A program made the translations under genes and the position numbers. Under the pieces are notes generated by a model that did not search any database, was not told the origin of the DNA, and worked only from the letters and a program-made list of their open reading frames with translations. Shown piece after piece: positions 33,913 to 42,469 of a DNA stretch of 64,000 bases (its first letter is position 1; each line of letters starts with the position of its first letter). The stretch comes from Candidatus Methanophagales archaeon (GTDB lineage Archaea > Halobacteriota > Syntropharchaeia > Alkanophagales > Methanospirareceae), in assembly GCA_030602585.1 (NCBI GenBank), contig JAUVZJ010000001.1, forward strand, positions 37,755 to 101,754, in the 5' to 3' direction.

Positions 33913-35847
33913 ATGAAAGAATCAATGAGCAGTGTGGACATAGCAGCTATCGTTATCGAACTACAAGAGCTATTAGGGGCAAGAGTCGTGAAAGCATATC
34001 AACCGGGAAAAGAAGAAATAAGGCTAAAACTGCATCATAAAGAAAAAGGCGGGCTTGATTTGATTATCGAAGCCGGGAGAAGAATTCACATCACTAAATA
34101 TAAGCGGGCATCACCGCGAATGCCTTCTAATTTCGCAATGTACCTCAGAAAACATCTCGGCGGTGGTAGGATAGCACAAATACGGCAACTCGACTTCGAC
34201 AGGATAGTAGAGATAACGATAGAAAGGTGGGATAAAAAACTCAGGTTGATAGCTGAGCTGCTTCCGAGGGGAAACATTGTGATTATTGACGAAACTGAGA
34301 AAATCACGCTGCCGTTGAAGCGAAGGAGCTTTTCGTCAAGGAAAATAAAAGTAGGTGAGACGTATGAGCGACCACCTTCAAGAGTGAATCCATTGGAAAT
34401 GAGCGAGTATGATTTAACGAATCTCTGCAAACAGGAGGATAAAGACGTGGTCAGGGTTCTTGCATCAGAGCTGAGTTTAGGCGGATTATACGCGGAAGAA
34501 GTCTGTGAAAAGGCGGGGATAGCCAAAAAAAAGAAGTCTGATGAACTCGCCGCAAGCGAAATAAAAGCCATTCACGAGGCAATACTCGCTATATTTGAGC
34601 CTATAATAACGAATGATAAATCCAGGCTGAGAGCGCACATCGTGATAGAAGGAAAAGAAAAAGTGGACGTTCTTCCTTTTGAGTTGAGCAGCTATGCGAG
34701 CAAAGAAAAAGTGCCTTTCTCCTCTTTTAATGACGCGGCTGACGATTTTTTCACCACGCAAATAGCAGAAGAGGTGGAAGAGAAAGCGAAGACCGAACAC
34801 GAGAAGGAGGTCGGGAAGTATGAACGGATTTTGAAAGAGCAACTCGATGCGCTTCACCAATTCCAGCTAAAAGAGGCGGAGTGCATAAAAAAGGGCGAGT
34901 TGATTTACGCACGATATACCGAGATAGAGGAGAGACTGCTGGAGATGGATAAAAAAAGAAAAGTCGTCACATTGACGCTACCCGATACCAATCTTCAGCT
35001 TGATATTGATACTTCGGGTTCTCTACACAAGAATGCGGGTGCGTATTATGAGAAGGCGAAGGTGTTCAGGAAGAAAAGAGAAGGAGTGGAACGTGCGATA
35101 GATACGACGAAGGAGAAGATAAGAACGGAAAAGGAGAAAGAGGTTAGGGTGGAGGATGCGTTGATACCGAAGAGGAAAGAAGTCAGGAGAGAAAAGGGGG
35201 AGTGGTATGAGAAGTTTAGATGGTTTGAGACTTCAGATGGGTTTCTTGTGGTAGGCGGAAAAGACGCAACGACAAATGAAATAGTGGTGAAGAAGTATAT
35301 GGACGCCAATGACCTTTTTTTCCATACGCAGGCGGAGGGTGCACCGGCGGTAATAGCGAAAACAGCCGGTAAGGACGTTTCAGAGGATTGTCTGAGGGAA
35401 ATAGCGCAATTCGCCGCTTCTTATTCTAATCTCTGGAAATACGGGTTCTACGAGGGCGAATGTTATTGCGTTACCGGCGAGCAGGTGAGTAAGACACCGC
35501 CGTCCGGGGAGTATATAAAGAAAGGAAGTTTTATGGTACGCGGCAAGCGGAAGTATTTCAAAGCGGCGTTAGGGTTGTGTATAGGTATTGAAAAGGATAA
35601 AAGCAGGCTGGTTGCATGCCCTTCTTCTGATTCGCAAAAGAACAGGCGGGATATTTTCGTCGAGCTCGAACCCGGTGGCGATTTGGAAAAGAACGAGCTT
35701 TCAAAGGAAATTGTGAATTTCTTTCTTGATAGTGCGAAAGAGGAAAAGAAAGAGGAAATTAAGCAAATAGTAACACAAGAGAAGGTATTGAGCCTTCTGC
35801 CGCCTGGGAAGTCAAGGATAAAAGGGGTTTATCCACTTCGGAAATAG
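33913..35847 (+). CDS. rqcH: NFACT-family protein (RqcH/Rqc2 homologue)
   Basis: A 644-residue protein of the NEMF/Rqc2/RqcH group, which binds large ribosomal subunits with stalled nascent chains. The N-terminal NFACT-N part includes VDIAAIVIELQELLGARVVKAYQ and ASPRMPSNFAMYLRKHLGG near residue 70. The middle (about 290-440) is coiled coil with KEKEVRVEDALIPKRKEVR. The C-terminal NFACT-R domain has WFETSDGFLVVGGKDATTNE near 436, DLFFHTQAEGAPAVIAK, and KTPPSGEYIKKGSFMVRGK. The frame is complete. It is divergent from tRNA-Leu 50 bases upstream, and that proximity is probably chance. Confidence 0.93.
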   Translation: MKESMSSVDIAAIVIELQELLGARVVKAYQPGKEEIRLKLHHKEKGGLDLIIEAGRRIHITKYKRASPRMPSNFAMYLRKHLGGGRIAQIRQLDFDRIVEITIERWDKKLRLIAELLPRGNIVIIDETEKITLPLKRRSFSSRKIKVGETYERPPSRVNPLEMSEYDLTNLCKQEDKDVVRVLASELSLGGLYAEEVCEKAGIAKKKKSDELAASEIKAIHEAILAIFEPIITNDKSRLRAHIVIEGKEKVDVLPFELSSYASKEKVPFSSFNDAADDFFTTQIAEEVEEKAKTEHEKEVGKYERILKEQLDALHQFQLKEAECIKKGELIYARYTEIEERLLEMDKKRKVVTLTLPDTNLQLDIDTSGSLHKNAGAYYEKAKVFRKKREGVERAIDTTKEKIRTEKEKEVRVEDALIPKRKEVRREKGEWYEKFRWFETSDGFLVVGGKDATTNEIVVKKYMDANDLFFHTQAEGAPAVIAKTAGKDVSEDCLREIAQFAASYSNLWKYGFYEGECYCVTGEQVSKTPPSGEYIKKGSFMVRGKRKYFKAALGLCIGIEKDKSRLVACPSSDSQKNRRDIFVELEPGGDLEKNELSKEIVNFFLDSAKEEKKEEIKQIVTQEKVLSLLPPGKSRIKGVYPLRK

Positions 35848-35989
35848 AATTTACTTAAAGAAGCGTATAGATTGAGCTTGGACGAGCTGGAATATGAGAT
35901 TTGCAGGATTTGAAAGAATGGGTTGGCATCCTATCCGGCGACCAGGTGAACATCACGTGCCGATGTCGTAGGTTGTGTAAATGAACTTG

Positions 35990-36253
35990 TCACACATACA
36001 TACTATCAACATGCTCAGGCGCATCAGGGTGCAATATATTATTCAGACACCACTCACAATATTGCACAGACCATCTCGATTCAACCGTACACGGTCTCCC
36101 AAACTTGTCACGACCGTTATAATATACCAACGCCGTAACCTGTATGACATGACCCTCCTCATTACACCGGATGCATTGCCCTTCCCCCGGGTCTAATTTG
36201 AACCCCACTTTTTTTATTAATTCTTCAACTTCTTCAGGTGGCTCTTCACACAT
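35990..36253 (-). CDS. Small zinc-binding protein with two CxxC pairs, unknown
   Basis: An 87-residue protein with CIRCNEEGHVIQVTALV near residue 27 and VQYCEWCLNNILHPDAPEHV near residue 63, giving four Cys for one zinc. The first part is an acidic helix (EEPPEEVEELIKKVGFKL). No family is recognised, and the function could be protein or RNA binding. The gene lies alone in about 860 bases between rqcH and ilvB. Confidence 0.55.
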   Translation of the reverse strand: MCEEPPEEVEELIKKVGFKLDPGEGQCIRCNEEGHVIQVTALVYYNGRDKFGRPCTVESRWSVQYCEWCLNNILHPDAPEHVDSMYV

Positions 36254-36351
36254 CTTAAAATGTCCTCTTCCGAAAGGTTGGAATGGAGATGAACCTTACA
36301 TCAAAAGTTACAGTATAAAAAGCTTTCGGTCAATTATATATATTATAAAAG

Positions 36352-36528
36352 ATGCCAAGTCGAAAAATCAAAATACCTCTCCCGCCAGACCCTTTAGGTC
36401 TTTTTGGAAGTAAAGAAGTGGTTGAGTTCCTTGTCCCTGACTTCCCCATCCCTCTCCCCTTCCACGGCGAAGAAGAAGCGGAAGCGAAAGAAGAAGAACA
36501 TGCGCGGAAGGGTATGGCTTGGTGTTGA
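36352..36528 (+). CDS. Possible small protein (58 aa), unknown
   Basis: An ATG frame ending with TGA at 36526-36528. The product is Pro-rich and then acidic (KIKIPLPPDPLGLFGSKE, FLVPDFPIPLPFHGEEE). An AT-rich TATA-like run lies immediately upstream, but there is no ribosome site. The frame also contains a small hairpin (AGACC-CTTTA-GGTCT) followed by T residues that could end transcripts. The remaining roughly 180 bases up to ilvB hold the ilvB promoter and nothing else that I see. Confidence 0.3.
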   Translation: MPSRKIKIPLPPDPLGLFGSKEVVEFLVPDFPIPLPFHGEEEAEAKEEEHARKGMAWC

Positions 36529-36638
36529 AGGGAAGAAGAAAAAGAAGGACTTGTAGAAACCTTGCTATCTAAAGGTCGAGTTAGCGTGTGGATGACATCC
36601 TCTCAATATATCTCTTCAACATCCTATCCTGCAAAGCA

Positions 36639-36653
36639 CTATATTTAAAAAGA
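36639..36653 (+). promoter_or_regulatory. Likely TATA box of ilvB-ilvN
   Basis: ACTATATTTAAAAAG, about 60 bases before the GTG start, has the form of an archaeal TATA element. A GGGGGGAAAAG ribosome site precedes the start at 36712. Confidence 0.5.
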
Positions 36654-36711
36654 TAACTTCTAATAATCACCCACAGAAGTAAAAAAGTATAATGAAGGGG
36701 GGAAAAGAGAA

Positions 36712-38436
36712 GTGGCAAGAGTGAAGTTGAGCGGTGCGGAGATCGTGGTGGAGGAGTTGAAGAATGAAGGAGTGGAAGTAGCTTTTGGAATACCCGGAGG
36801 AGTTTTATTAGATTTATACGACGTGCTCTACGAGGAGAAGGAAATAAGGCATATATTGATGAGGCATGAGCAATGCGCGGCGCACGCGGCTGACGGCTAT
36901 GCGAGGGTGTCAGGGGAAACGGGCGTTTGTATCGCCACTTCAGGTCCCGGTGCCACGAACCTCGTTACCGGTCTGGCGAATGCGAGTATGGATTCATCTC
37001 CCGTAGTGGCATTGACAGGGCAGGTGCCAACTGCTGCGATAGGAAGCAATGCATTCCAGGAAGCCAGCACCTTCACCATAACCATGCCAATCACGAAACA
37101 CAATTTCCTCGTAAAGAGAACGGCGGATTTACCCAAGGTCATCCATAATGCGTTTTATATTGCTAATACCGGAAGGAAAGGAGTTGTTTTGATTGACCTC
37201 CCCAAGGACGTTTTGGCAGATGTAACGGAGGTGAATTTACATCCAAAGGAGACTTTCGCCGGCTATAAACCAAATATAAAACCGAATCAGGTACAGACAA
37301 AGAGGGCAGCGGAAGTCTTAGCAAATGCGGATAGACCGCTCATATTGGCAGGAGGAGGTGTTATCATCGCGGGTGCTGCGGAAGAGTTACGTTATTTAGC
37401 GGAATTCCTCGGCGCACCCGTAGTAACAACGCTTATGGGTAAAGGAGCGATTCCGGAGGGTCATCCATTCTGCTTAGGCATGGCAGGGATGCACGGGCAT
37501 ATATACGCAAACAGAGCGATTAACGAATGCGATGCAATGCTTGCTGTGGGGACGAGGTTCAGCGATAGAACTACGGGTTGGCAATTAGACCAGTTCGCTC
37601 CTGACGCAACATTGATACACGTGGATATAGATGCGGCTGAGATAAACAAGAACATACAGGTGGACATACCAATTGTGGGCGATGTAAAGCTTGCGCTTTC
37701 AGATATGATAAAATGGCTGGAGAAGAATAAAAAAACGGAGGGTAGTAGCAAGAGCGTGTGGGTGCAGAGGATAAGAGAGATGCATTCGGCGTGTGAGGAA
37801 TGCATAAAAGACGTAAGGAGGGAGGGGTCATCAAAGTCGGATAGATTAATAAAAACGATTAGTGGAATACTGGATGACGATGCAATAGTTACAACGGAAG
37901 TGGGGCAGTGTCAGATGTTTGCAGCGCATTATTATATGACGAAGAAACCTCGCACTTTTATATCCTCCGGTGGGCTGGGGACGATGGGATTTGGATTTCC
38001 CGCGGCGATAGGAGCAAAAGTTGCAGCACCGGATAAGAAAGTAGTGGACATAGCAGGTGACGGAAGTTTCCTGATGACCTGCCAGGACCTGGCGACCTGC
38101 GTTGAGAATGATATTCCGGTTGTGGTATGCATCTTCCACAACAGGTATCTGGGCATGGTAAGGCAGTGGCAGGAGCTGTTCTTCGATAAGAAATACTCGC
38201 ATACAGGTTTGGGAATGACGCCGGACTTTGTTATGTTGGCGGAAGCGTTTGGGTGTTACGGTGAGCGAGTAGAAAAACCGGAAGAGTTGAAAGACGCTTT
38301 AAATAATGCATTCGAGTCAGGAAAACCAGCGGTTATTGATATGATTGTGGGTACGGAGGATAAGATATTGCCAATGATTCCGCCGGGTGGTGGTCTAACA
38401 GGAATGATAGGAACGGAAAAATGCAAACACGTATAA
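36712..38436 (+). CDS. ilvB: Acetolactate synthase large subunit
   Basis: A 574-residue ThDP enzyme catalysing the first common step of branched-chain amino-acid synthesis. Marks are ILMRHEQCAAHAADGYAR near residue 46 with the catalytic Glu, TSGPGATNLVTGLANA near 79, and the ThDP/Mg region GDGSFLMTCQDLATCVEND near 447 followed by HNRYLGMVRQWQELFF. The start is GTG after a GGGGGG-type ribosome site. The regulatory-subunit gene overlaps its end by 16 bases. Confidence 0.95.
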   Translation: MARVKLSGAEIVVEELKNEGVEVAFGIPGGVLLDLYDVLYEEKEIRHILMRHEQCAAHAADGYARVSGETGVCIATSGPGATNLVTGLANASMDSSPVVALTGQVPTAAIGSNAFQEASTFTITMPITKHNFLVKRTADLPKVIHNAFYIANTGRKGVVLIDLPKDVLADVTEVNLHPKETFAGYKPNIKPNQVQTKRAAEVLANADRPLILAGGGVIIAGAAEELRYLAEFLGAPVVTTLMGKGAIPEGHPFCLGMAGMHGHIYANRAINECDAMLAVGTRFSDRTTGWQLDQFAPDATLIHVDIDAAEINKNIQVDIPIVGDVKLALSDMIKWLEKNKKTEGSSKSVWVQRIREMHSACEECIKDVRREGSSKSDRLIKTISGILDDDAIVTTEVGQCQMFAAHYYMTKKPRTFISSGGLGTMGFGFPAAIGAKVAAPDKKVVDIAGDGSFLMTCQDLATCVENDIPVVVCIFHNRYLGMVRQWQELFFDKKYSHTGLGMTPDFVMLAEAFGCYGERVEKPEELKDALNNAFESGKPAVIDMIVGTEDKILPMIPPGGGLTGMIGTEKCKHV

Positions 38437-38900
38437 TTTCGTTATTGGTGGAGGATAATCCGGGAGTGCTTACGAGAATGTCGGGCATGTTCACGATGCG
38501 AGGAATCAATATCACCTCACTTACGGTTTCACCATGCGAGCAGGAAGGGTTATCAAGGATGACGGTGGCGCTATATGGCTCAGAGAGTGAGTTGGAGAAG
38601 GTGCGGAAGCAGCTCAGTAACCTGATAGAAGTGGTAAAAGTGGTAGATTTGGAAGAGAGAGCGACGATTATCCGCGATTTATGCCTTATGAAGGTTCATG
38701 TGAAGGATTCAAAATCGCGGTCTGAAGTGATGCAGCTTGCGGAATCTTACGGTGCGGAAATAGCGGATGCTACTCTGGATTCAGTAATACTCGAACTTAC
38801 GGAAGAGCCTGAGAAGATAGACCGGTTTGTAGAGTTGATGAAACATTTTGGTGTGAAGCAGTTGTTCAGGACGGGAATTACTGCGATAGGGCGAGATTAA
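38421..38900 (+). CDS. ilvN: Acetolactate synthase small (regulatory) subunit
   Basis: A 159-residue ACT-domain protein that regulates and stimulates the large subunit. The N-terminal ACT domain reads IISLLVEDNPGVLTRMSGMF, then RGINITSLTVSPCEQEGLSRMTV, and the C-terminal half has DLCLMKVHVKDSKSRSEV and KHFGVKQLFRTGITAIGR. It overlaps ilvB by 16 bases, so the two are co-translated. Copy 3 of the family-A repeat starts 30 bases after its stop. Confidence 0.94.
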   Translation: MQTRIISLLVEDNPGVLTRMSGMFTMRGINITSLTVSPCEQEGLSRMTVALYGSESELEKVRKQLSNLIEVVKVVDLEERATIIRDLCLMKVHVKDSKSRSEVMQLAESYGAEIADATLDSVILELTEEPEKIDRFVELMKHFGVKQLFRTGITAIGRD

Positions 38901-38930
38901 GATGAGCATGGAAGAAAAGAAAAAATGTAC

Positions 38931-39026
38931 TTGTTTACCGCTGAGCCCGCAGAGAACACAGAGAATCAGAAAAATCATTTATCTCATCTCATCTCAGCGC
39001 TCTCCGTGATCTCGGCGGTAAATAAA
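38931..39026. repeat. Family-A intergenic inverted-repeat element, copy 3
   Basis: It begins TTGTTTACCGCTGAG and ends CTCGGCGGTAAATAAAC. It differs from copy 2 mainly by an extra ATCTC unit in the loop (ATCTCATCTCATCTC) and a changed base near the right end. It lies between ilvN and the FAH-family gene, and the ATG of that gene is about 12 bases past its right end. Confidence 0.85.
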
Positions 39027-39038
39027 CACAAATAAAAA

Positions 39039-39662
39039 ATGTCGCTTTCTTTTTTAACGCAGAAACCAACGAAGATTGTTTTAGTAGGTCTCAATTATAA
39101 AGACCACGCTAAAGAGCTTGGCATGCCGCTGCCATCGGAACCAATACTATTTATGAAGCCAGTTACTGCATTGATAGGTCATGAGGATAGTATTATGTAC
39201 CCGGCGCAGGCTACACGCGTTGATTATGAGGCGGAATTAGCCATTATCATAAAAAATGTGTGCAAAGACATTGAACCTGAAGAGGTTATGGAGCATGTGG
39301 AAGGCTTTACATGTTTGAACGATGTGACAGCTCGCGATTTGCAGAAGAGAGATGGGCAGTGGACACGGGCTAAGAGCTTTGATACGTTCTGCCCAGTCGG
39401 GCCAAGGATCGTTAACGGTATTGATCCCAATAATCTCAAGATTCAGAGTTATCTTAACGGCGAGCTGAGGCAGGATTCGAACACTTCTAATTTTATTTTT
39501 AATGCGGAGGAGCTGGTTTCGTTCGCATCGCACGTGATGACTCTGATGCCCGGGGACATAATCGCAACGGGCACGCCAAGTGGGATTGGCGCGATGAAAA
39601 AGGGTGATACAATAGAAATAAAAATAGAAGGGATAGGGACATTGAGGAATTATGTGGAATAG
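39039..39662 (+). CDS. Fumarylacetoacetate hydrolase-family protein
   Basis: A 207-residue FAH-fold enzyme (the group with 5-oxopent-3-ene-1,2,5-tricarboxylate decarboxylase, 2-hydroxyhepta-diene-dioate isomerase and acylpyruvate hydrolases). Marks are VGLNYKDHAKELG near residue 17, PILFMKPVTALIG, VDYEAELAIII near 66 with the metal Glu pair, LNDVTARDLQKRD, KSFDTFCPVGPRIV and IATGTPSGIGAMKKGD. The substrate is unknown. No ribosome site precedes the ATG, so leaderless start is likely, with the repeat supplying the upstream DNA. Confidence 0.9.
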   Translation: MSLSFLTQKPTKIVLVGLNYKDHAKELGMPLPSEPILFMKPVTALIGHEDSIMYPAQATRVDYEAELAIIIKNVCKDIEPEEVMEHVEGFTCLNDVTARDLQKRDGQWTRAKSFDTFCPVGPRIVNGIDPNNLKIQSYLNGELRQDSNTSNFIFNAEELVSFASHVMTLMPGDIIATGTPSGIGAMKKGDTIEIKIEGIGTLRNYVE

Positions 39663-39817
39663 AATGAGGTGAGCACCAAATAACAGAAGAGACTATTATT
39701 CTCAGAATCAGACGGTGCCACTCACTCTAAAACCGCATCATGCAGCTATCTGAACACCTATTCAAAACGCACTGACAACAAAGTTCAAAATCTTCAGACA
39801 ATTACAAATTAAAAAAG

Positions 39818-40798
39818 ATGAAAAGAATTATTTCGATATCCCGTAGAACGGACATTCCCGCATTTTACGGGGACTGGTTTATGAACAGGTTGAAAGAAGG
39901 TTTTGCTGGTTATATCAATCCTTATGGGGGACAAAAATATATTGTATCTCTTAAGCCTGAAGATGTAGTATGCTTTGTTTTCTGGTCTAAAAATTACGCA
40001 CCGTTCATCGATAAATTAAAGACTATTGAGGACATGGGTTATAAATTCTATTTTAACTATACTATAACTGGATTATCCGAGATATTTGAATGTAATGTAA
40101 CATGGGCTATCAATACCTTGAAATTATTAAGCAGAATGTATACACCAAAACAAATAAATTGGAGATACGATCCAATTCTGATTTCAGATTATACAAATTA
40201 TGATTTTCATGTTGAAAGATTTGAATATATTGCCTCTAAATTAGAAGGATATGTCGAGCGCTGCTATTTTAGTTTTGCGATTCAATATGGTAAAGTCAAA
40301 AGCAACTTCGAAAAATTTCAAAAAAACTATGATCTAAAAATTACGGATCCGAATAAAGATTTTAGAATTAAACTCGCAAACGAACTGGCTGGGATTGCTG
40401 CCGGATATGGAATTAAAATGTTTTCATGTTGTGGAGATTATCTGATCGGTCCAAAAATAGAGAAAGCTCATTGTATTAGTGGAAAGATAATCGAAGAATT
40501 ATTCTATAAAAGTGGATTTGAACATCGCGAAAAGCCTACGAGAAAAGAATGTGGTTGTACAGAGAGCACAGATATAGGAACTTATGATACATGCCCAAAC
40601 GGTTGTATTTACTGCTATGCTAACGTGAATAAAATAAGGGCATATAAACAATTTAACAAGCATGATAAAGACGCAACGTTTTTGGGTTACAGCAAAGTGG
40701 AATCCGACGAATGGATAGAAATGGCGAATAATAGGAATAATAAAAGAGATCGCTTTCAAAAGCGTGAGATAGATAAGTTTCAAAGGAAACTGTTTTAA
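39818..40798 (+). CDS. DUF1848 family protein
   Basis: A 326-residue protein of DUF1848, found in bacteria and archaea and of unknown activity. The N-terminus has ISRRTDIPAFYGDWFMNR, conserved in the family. The C-terminal part has EKPTRKECGCTESTDIGTYDTCPNGCIYCYAN near residue 230, a Cys cluster resembling radical-SAM or iron-sulfur sites, so a metalloenzyme is likely. No ribosome site is obvious. It precedes the broken methyltransferase-RT gene in the same direction, with 46 bases between. Confidence 0.85.
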   Translation: MKRIISISRRTDIPAFYGDWFMNRLKEGFAGYINPYGGQKYIVSLKPEDVVCFVFWSKNYAPFIDKLKTIEDMGYKFYFNYTITGLSEIFECNVTWAINTLKLLSRMYTPKQINWRYDPILISDYTNYDFHVERFEYIASKLEGYVERCYFSFAIQYGKVKSNFEKFQKNYDLKITDPNKDFRIKLANELAGIAAGYGIKMFSCCGDYLIGPKIEKAHCISGKIIEELFYKSGFEHREKPTRKECGCTESTDIGTYDTCPNGCIYCYANVNKIRAYKQFNKHDKDATFLGYSKVESDEWIEMANNRNNKRDRFQKREIDKFQRKLF

Positions 40799-40844
40799 AT
40801 ACTTGAAATAATTCTACATAAGAGAAAATCTCGTAGAAGAACGG

Positions 40845-41096
40845 ATGCGTCTTAATAATAAAATTCTTGAGGAAATTAAGTCCGTATACAGCGACGAAGG
40901 TGTTCTTACACTTTCTGAAGATATCGAGCAGAGTTATTCGTATGCTCTGAATCACATGAGTGGATGTGCAGAATATAATGGCTTCATAGAGGGGTTGAGG
41001 AAGCCCAGTCCTGAGCACATAAACTCCTCTCTGGCAGCTGCAAAAAATATGTATTGTACCCTACCCACGCAATCAAATTTCTTCACGCTCTATTGA
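40845..41096 (+). CDS. Methyltransferase-RT gene, N-terminal fragment (frameshifted)
   Basis: The first 83 codons of the degraded composite gene. Residues to about 65 (RLNNKILEEIKSVYSDEG through SSLAAA) form the N-terminal extension of the methyltransferase. The frame fails at the A6 run 41042-41047: one more A would give AAAKKYVLYPTHAIKFLHALLNHE, which continues directly into the next fragment. The final part (KNMYCTLPTQSNFF) is therefore out of register. Alone it has no recognisable function. Confidence 0.6.
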   Translation: MRLNNKILEEIKSVYSDEGVLTLSEDIEQSYSYALNHMSGCAEYNGFIEGLRKPSPEHINSSLAAAKNMYCTLPTQSNFFTLY

Positions 41097-41536
41097 ATCA
41101 CGAAAGCGAACTTTCTGTTGAGCCAGAAAGAGTATATCATTCTTTTTTAGCCCAGCGGGAACTTCAAATAATAGATATAGGTTCTGGCTATGGAACTATT
41201 CCTTCTGTAGCTATCGATTTCGCCATTCAACATCAGAAGATTCGGAAATCATTAAAATACCCACTTTTTCCCATGAGCATCACGTATATGCCTATTGACC
41301 CTAATTTTGCTCCTCTACAAGTAGGGGATATACTTTTAAAACCCTTAATCCAAACTGCTCATGATTATCTTATCAAAGTAGAAAAAAGCAAAGAGATAAC
41401 TTTACCTTTTCCTGACAATTCATGTATCTCACGTATTGAAGGATCAATGTGTCCTGATTTAGTGAATTATATCACTATGTCAAATGTATTAACTTGGATA
41501 ACCGATGGGATGTACACAACAGAGAAAGCTCAGTAA
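41054..41536 (+). CDS. Methyltransferase-RT gene, SAM-methyltransferase fragment
   Basis: A 160-codon fragment carrying the class I SAM-binding motif LQIIDIGSGYGTIPSVAIDF near residue 37 and the later MSNVLTWITDGMYTTEKAQ. It ends at an in-frame TAA (41534-41536). In the same frame the sequence goes on as IAVALLKICKNN and LIFIEPKRD, typical of the end of a methyltransferase. CAA for TAA would give EKAQQIAVALL. The lesion is thus a C-to-T nonsense change or a sequence error. Confidence 0.65.
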   Translation: MYPTHAIKFLHALLNHESELSVEPERVYHSFLAQRELQIIDIGSGYGTIPSVAIDFAIQHQKIRKSLKYPLFPMSITYMPIDPNFAPLQVGDILLKPLIQTAHDYLIKVEKSKEITLPFPDNSCISRIEGSMCPDLVNYITMSNVLTWITDGMYTTEKAQ

Positions 41537-41542
41537 ATTGCG

Positions 41543-42469
41543 GTGGCTCTTCTTAAAATTTGTAAAAATAATACAAAGCACGAGCAAAATTTAATCTTTA
41601 TAGAACCTAAGCGGGATATGAACAGATCCAATTTTATCACTCGAATTTGTGATTTTTTCCGCGCTCGCGTTTCAAAAATTTTCTTTCCAACTCAGTATTT
41701 CACAAAGCAATTGATATCAATAATAAAGAATTCTGCTCAACAAGTAGTGCGTACTAAATGCGGTTTTGAAAAAGTCACTTTTCGCAATCTCGAGGACTCG
41801 CCATTTAGACAAAAACGTAAACATAAAATAGCCAAAACAGAATTTGCTTATGGTTGGACAGAAATTCCCTCTAAAGGACGTATAATTGGTAAAATATTAG
41901 ATCCAGAAAATATAAGATTGGCTTGGGCCAAAGCTCGGTGGGATAGTTACCGTGAAGATATTCCTATGTTGTTCGAATCAAAGCTATTTGAAGGAAACAT
42001 AGATGAAATGCAATTTTTTGAAGCTAATTTAGACAATATTGCATGCATTTTAGCACATCCTAGTGAGAGAACTTTAAAACTTAGAAGAATTCCTTATCAG
42101 ATACCTAAACGCAAAGGTAAGTTGCGCACTCGCACTATAACTTCACTAGAAGAAAAGATAATTTCTCAAGCCGTTTTAAACATAATAGGCCCCCTAATAG
42201 AAGCAGAGTTTGATAAGCTAGGAGAAAAAGGAGAAACTCAGGATGGCGTGAGCTTTGGATATAGACTTAATTGTCGTGACAAGAAGATTCATCCTTCTGA
42301 ATGGATATTTCGTCCACCTATTTACCGATATAAAAAGCGTATTCAAAATCTTTCCGATAGAATTGAAAGTGCCCCTGATGACTCAGTTGTCCTATTAACA
42401 GACATTGAAAAATTTTACGATTATACCTCAAGAGGAATTATTATCCTTCTTAAAGGATACGTTAAATAA
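41543..42469 (+). CDS. Methyltransferase-RT gene, fragment joining methyltransferase tail to RT
   Basis: A 308-codon fragment in the same frame as the methyltransferase fragment. Residues 1-60 are the end of the methyltransferase (LIFIEPKRDMNRSNF, then ICDFFRARVSKIFF). From about residue 105 the reverse-transcriptase part starts: LRRIPYQIPKRKGKLRTRTI, EEKIISQAVLNIIGPLIEAEFDKLG, VSFGYRLN and LLTDIEKFYDY, the first catalytic Asp. The frame is lost at TATA (42422-42425). Because both domains lie in this single open frame, a fusion is directly supported. Confidence 0.75.
   Translation: MALLKICKNNTKHEQNLIFIEPKRDMNRSNFITRICDFFRARVSKIFFPTQYFTKQLISIIKNSAQQVVRTKCGFEKVTFRNLEDSPFRQKRKHKIAKTEFAYGWTEIPSKGRIIGKILDPENIRLAWAKARWDSYREDIPMLFESKLFEGNIDEMQFFEANLDNIACILAHPSERTLKLRRIPYQIPKRKGKLRTRTITSLEEKIISQAVLNIIGPLIEAEFDKLGEKGETQDGVSFGYRLNCRDKKIHPSEWIFRPPIYRYKKRIQNLSDRIESAPDDSVVLLTDIEKFYDYTSRGIIILLKGYVK

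Noticed and set aside
12704-39026. Family-A repeats as a CRISPR array
   Set aside because: The copies are thousands of bases apart, are hairpins of about 95 bases and have no spacers between them; no cas gene is present.
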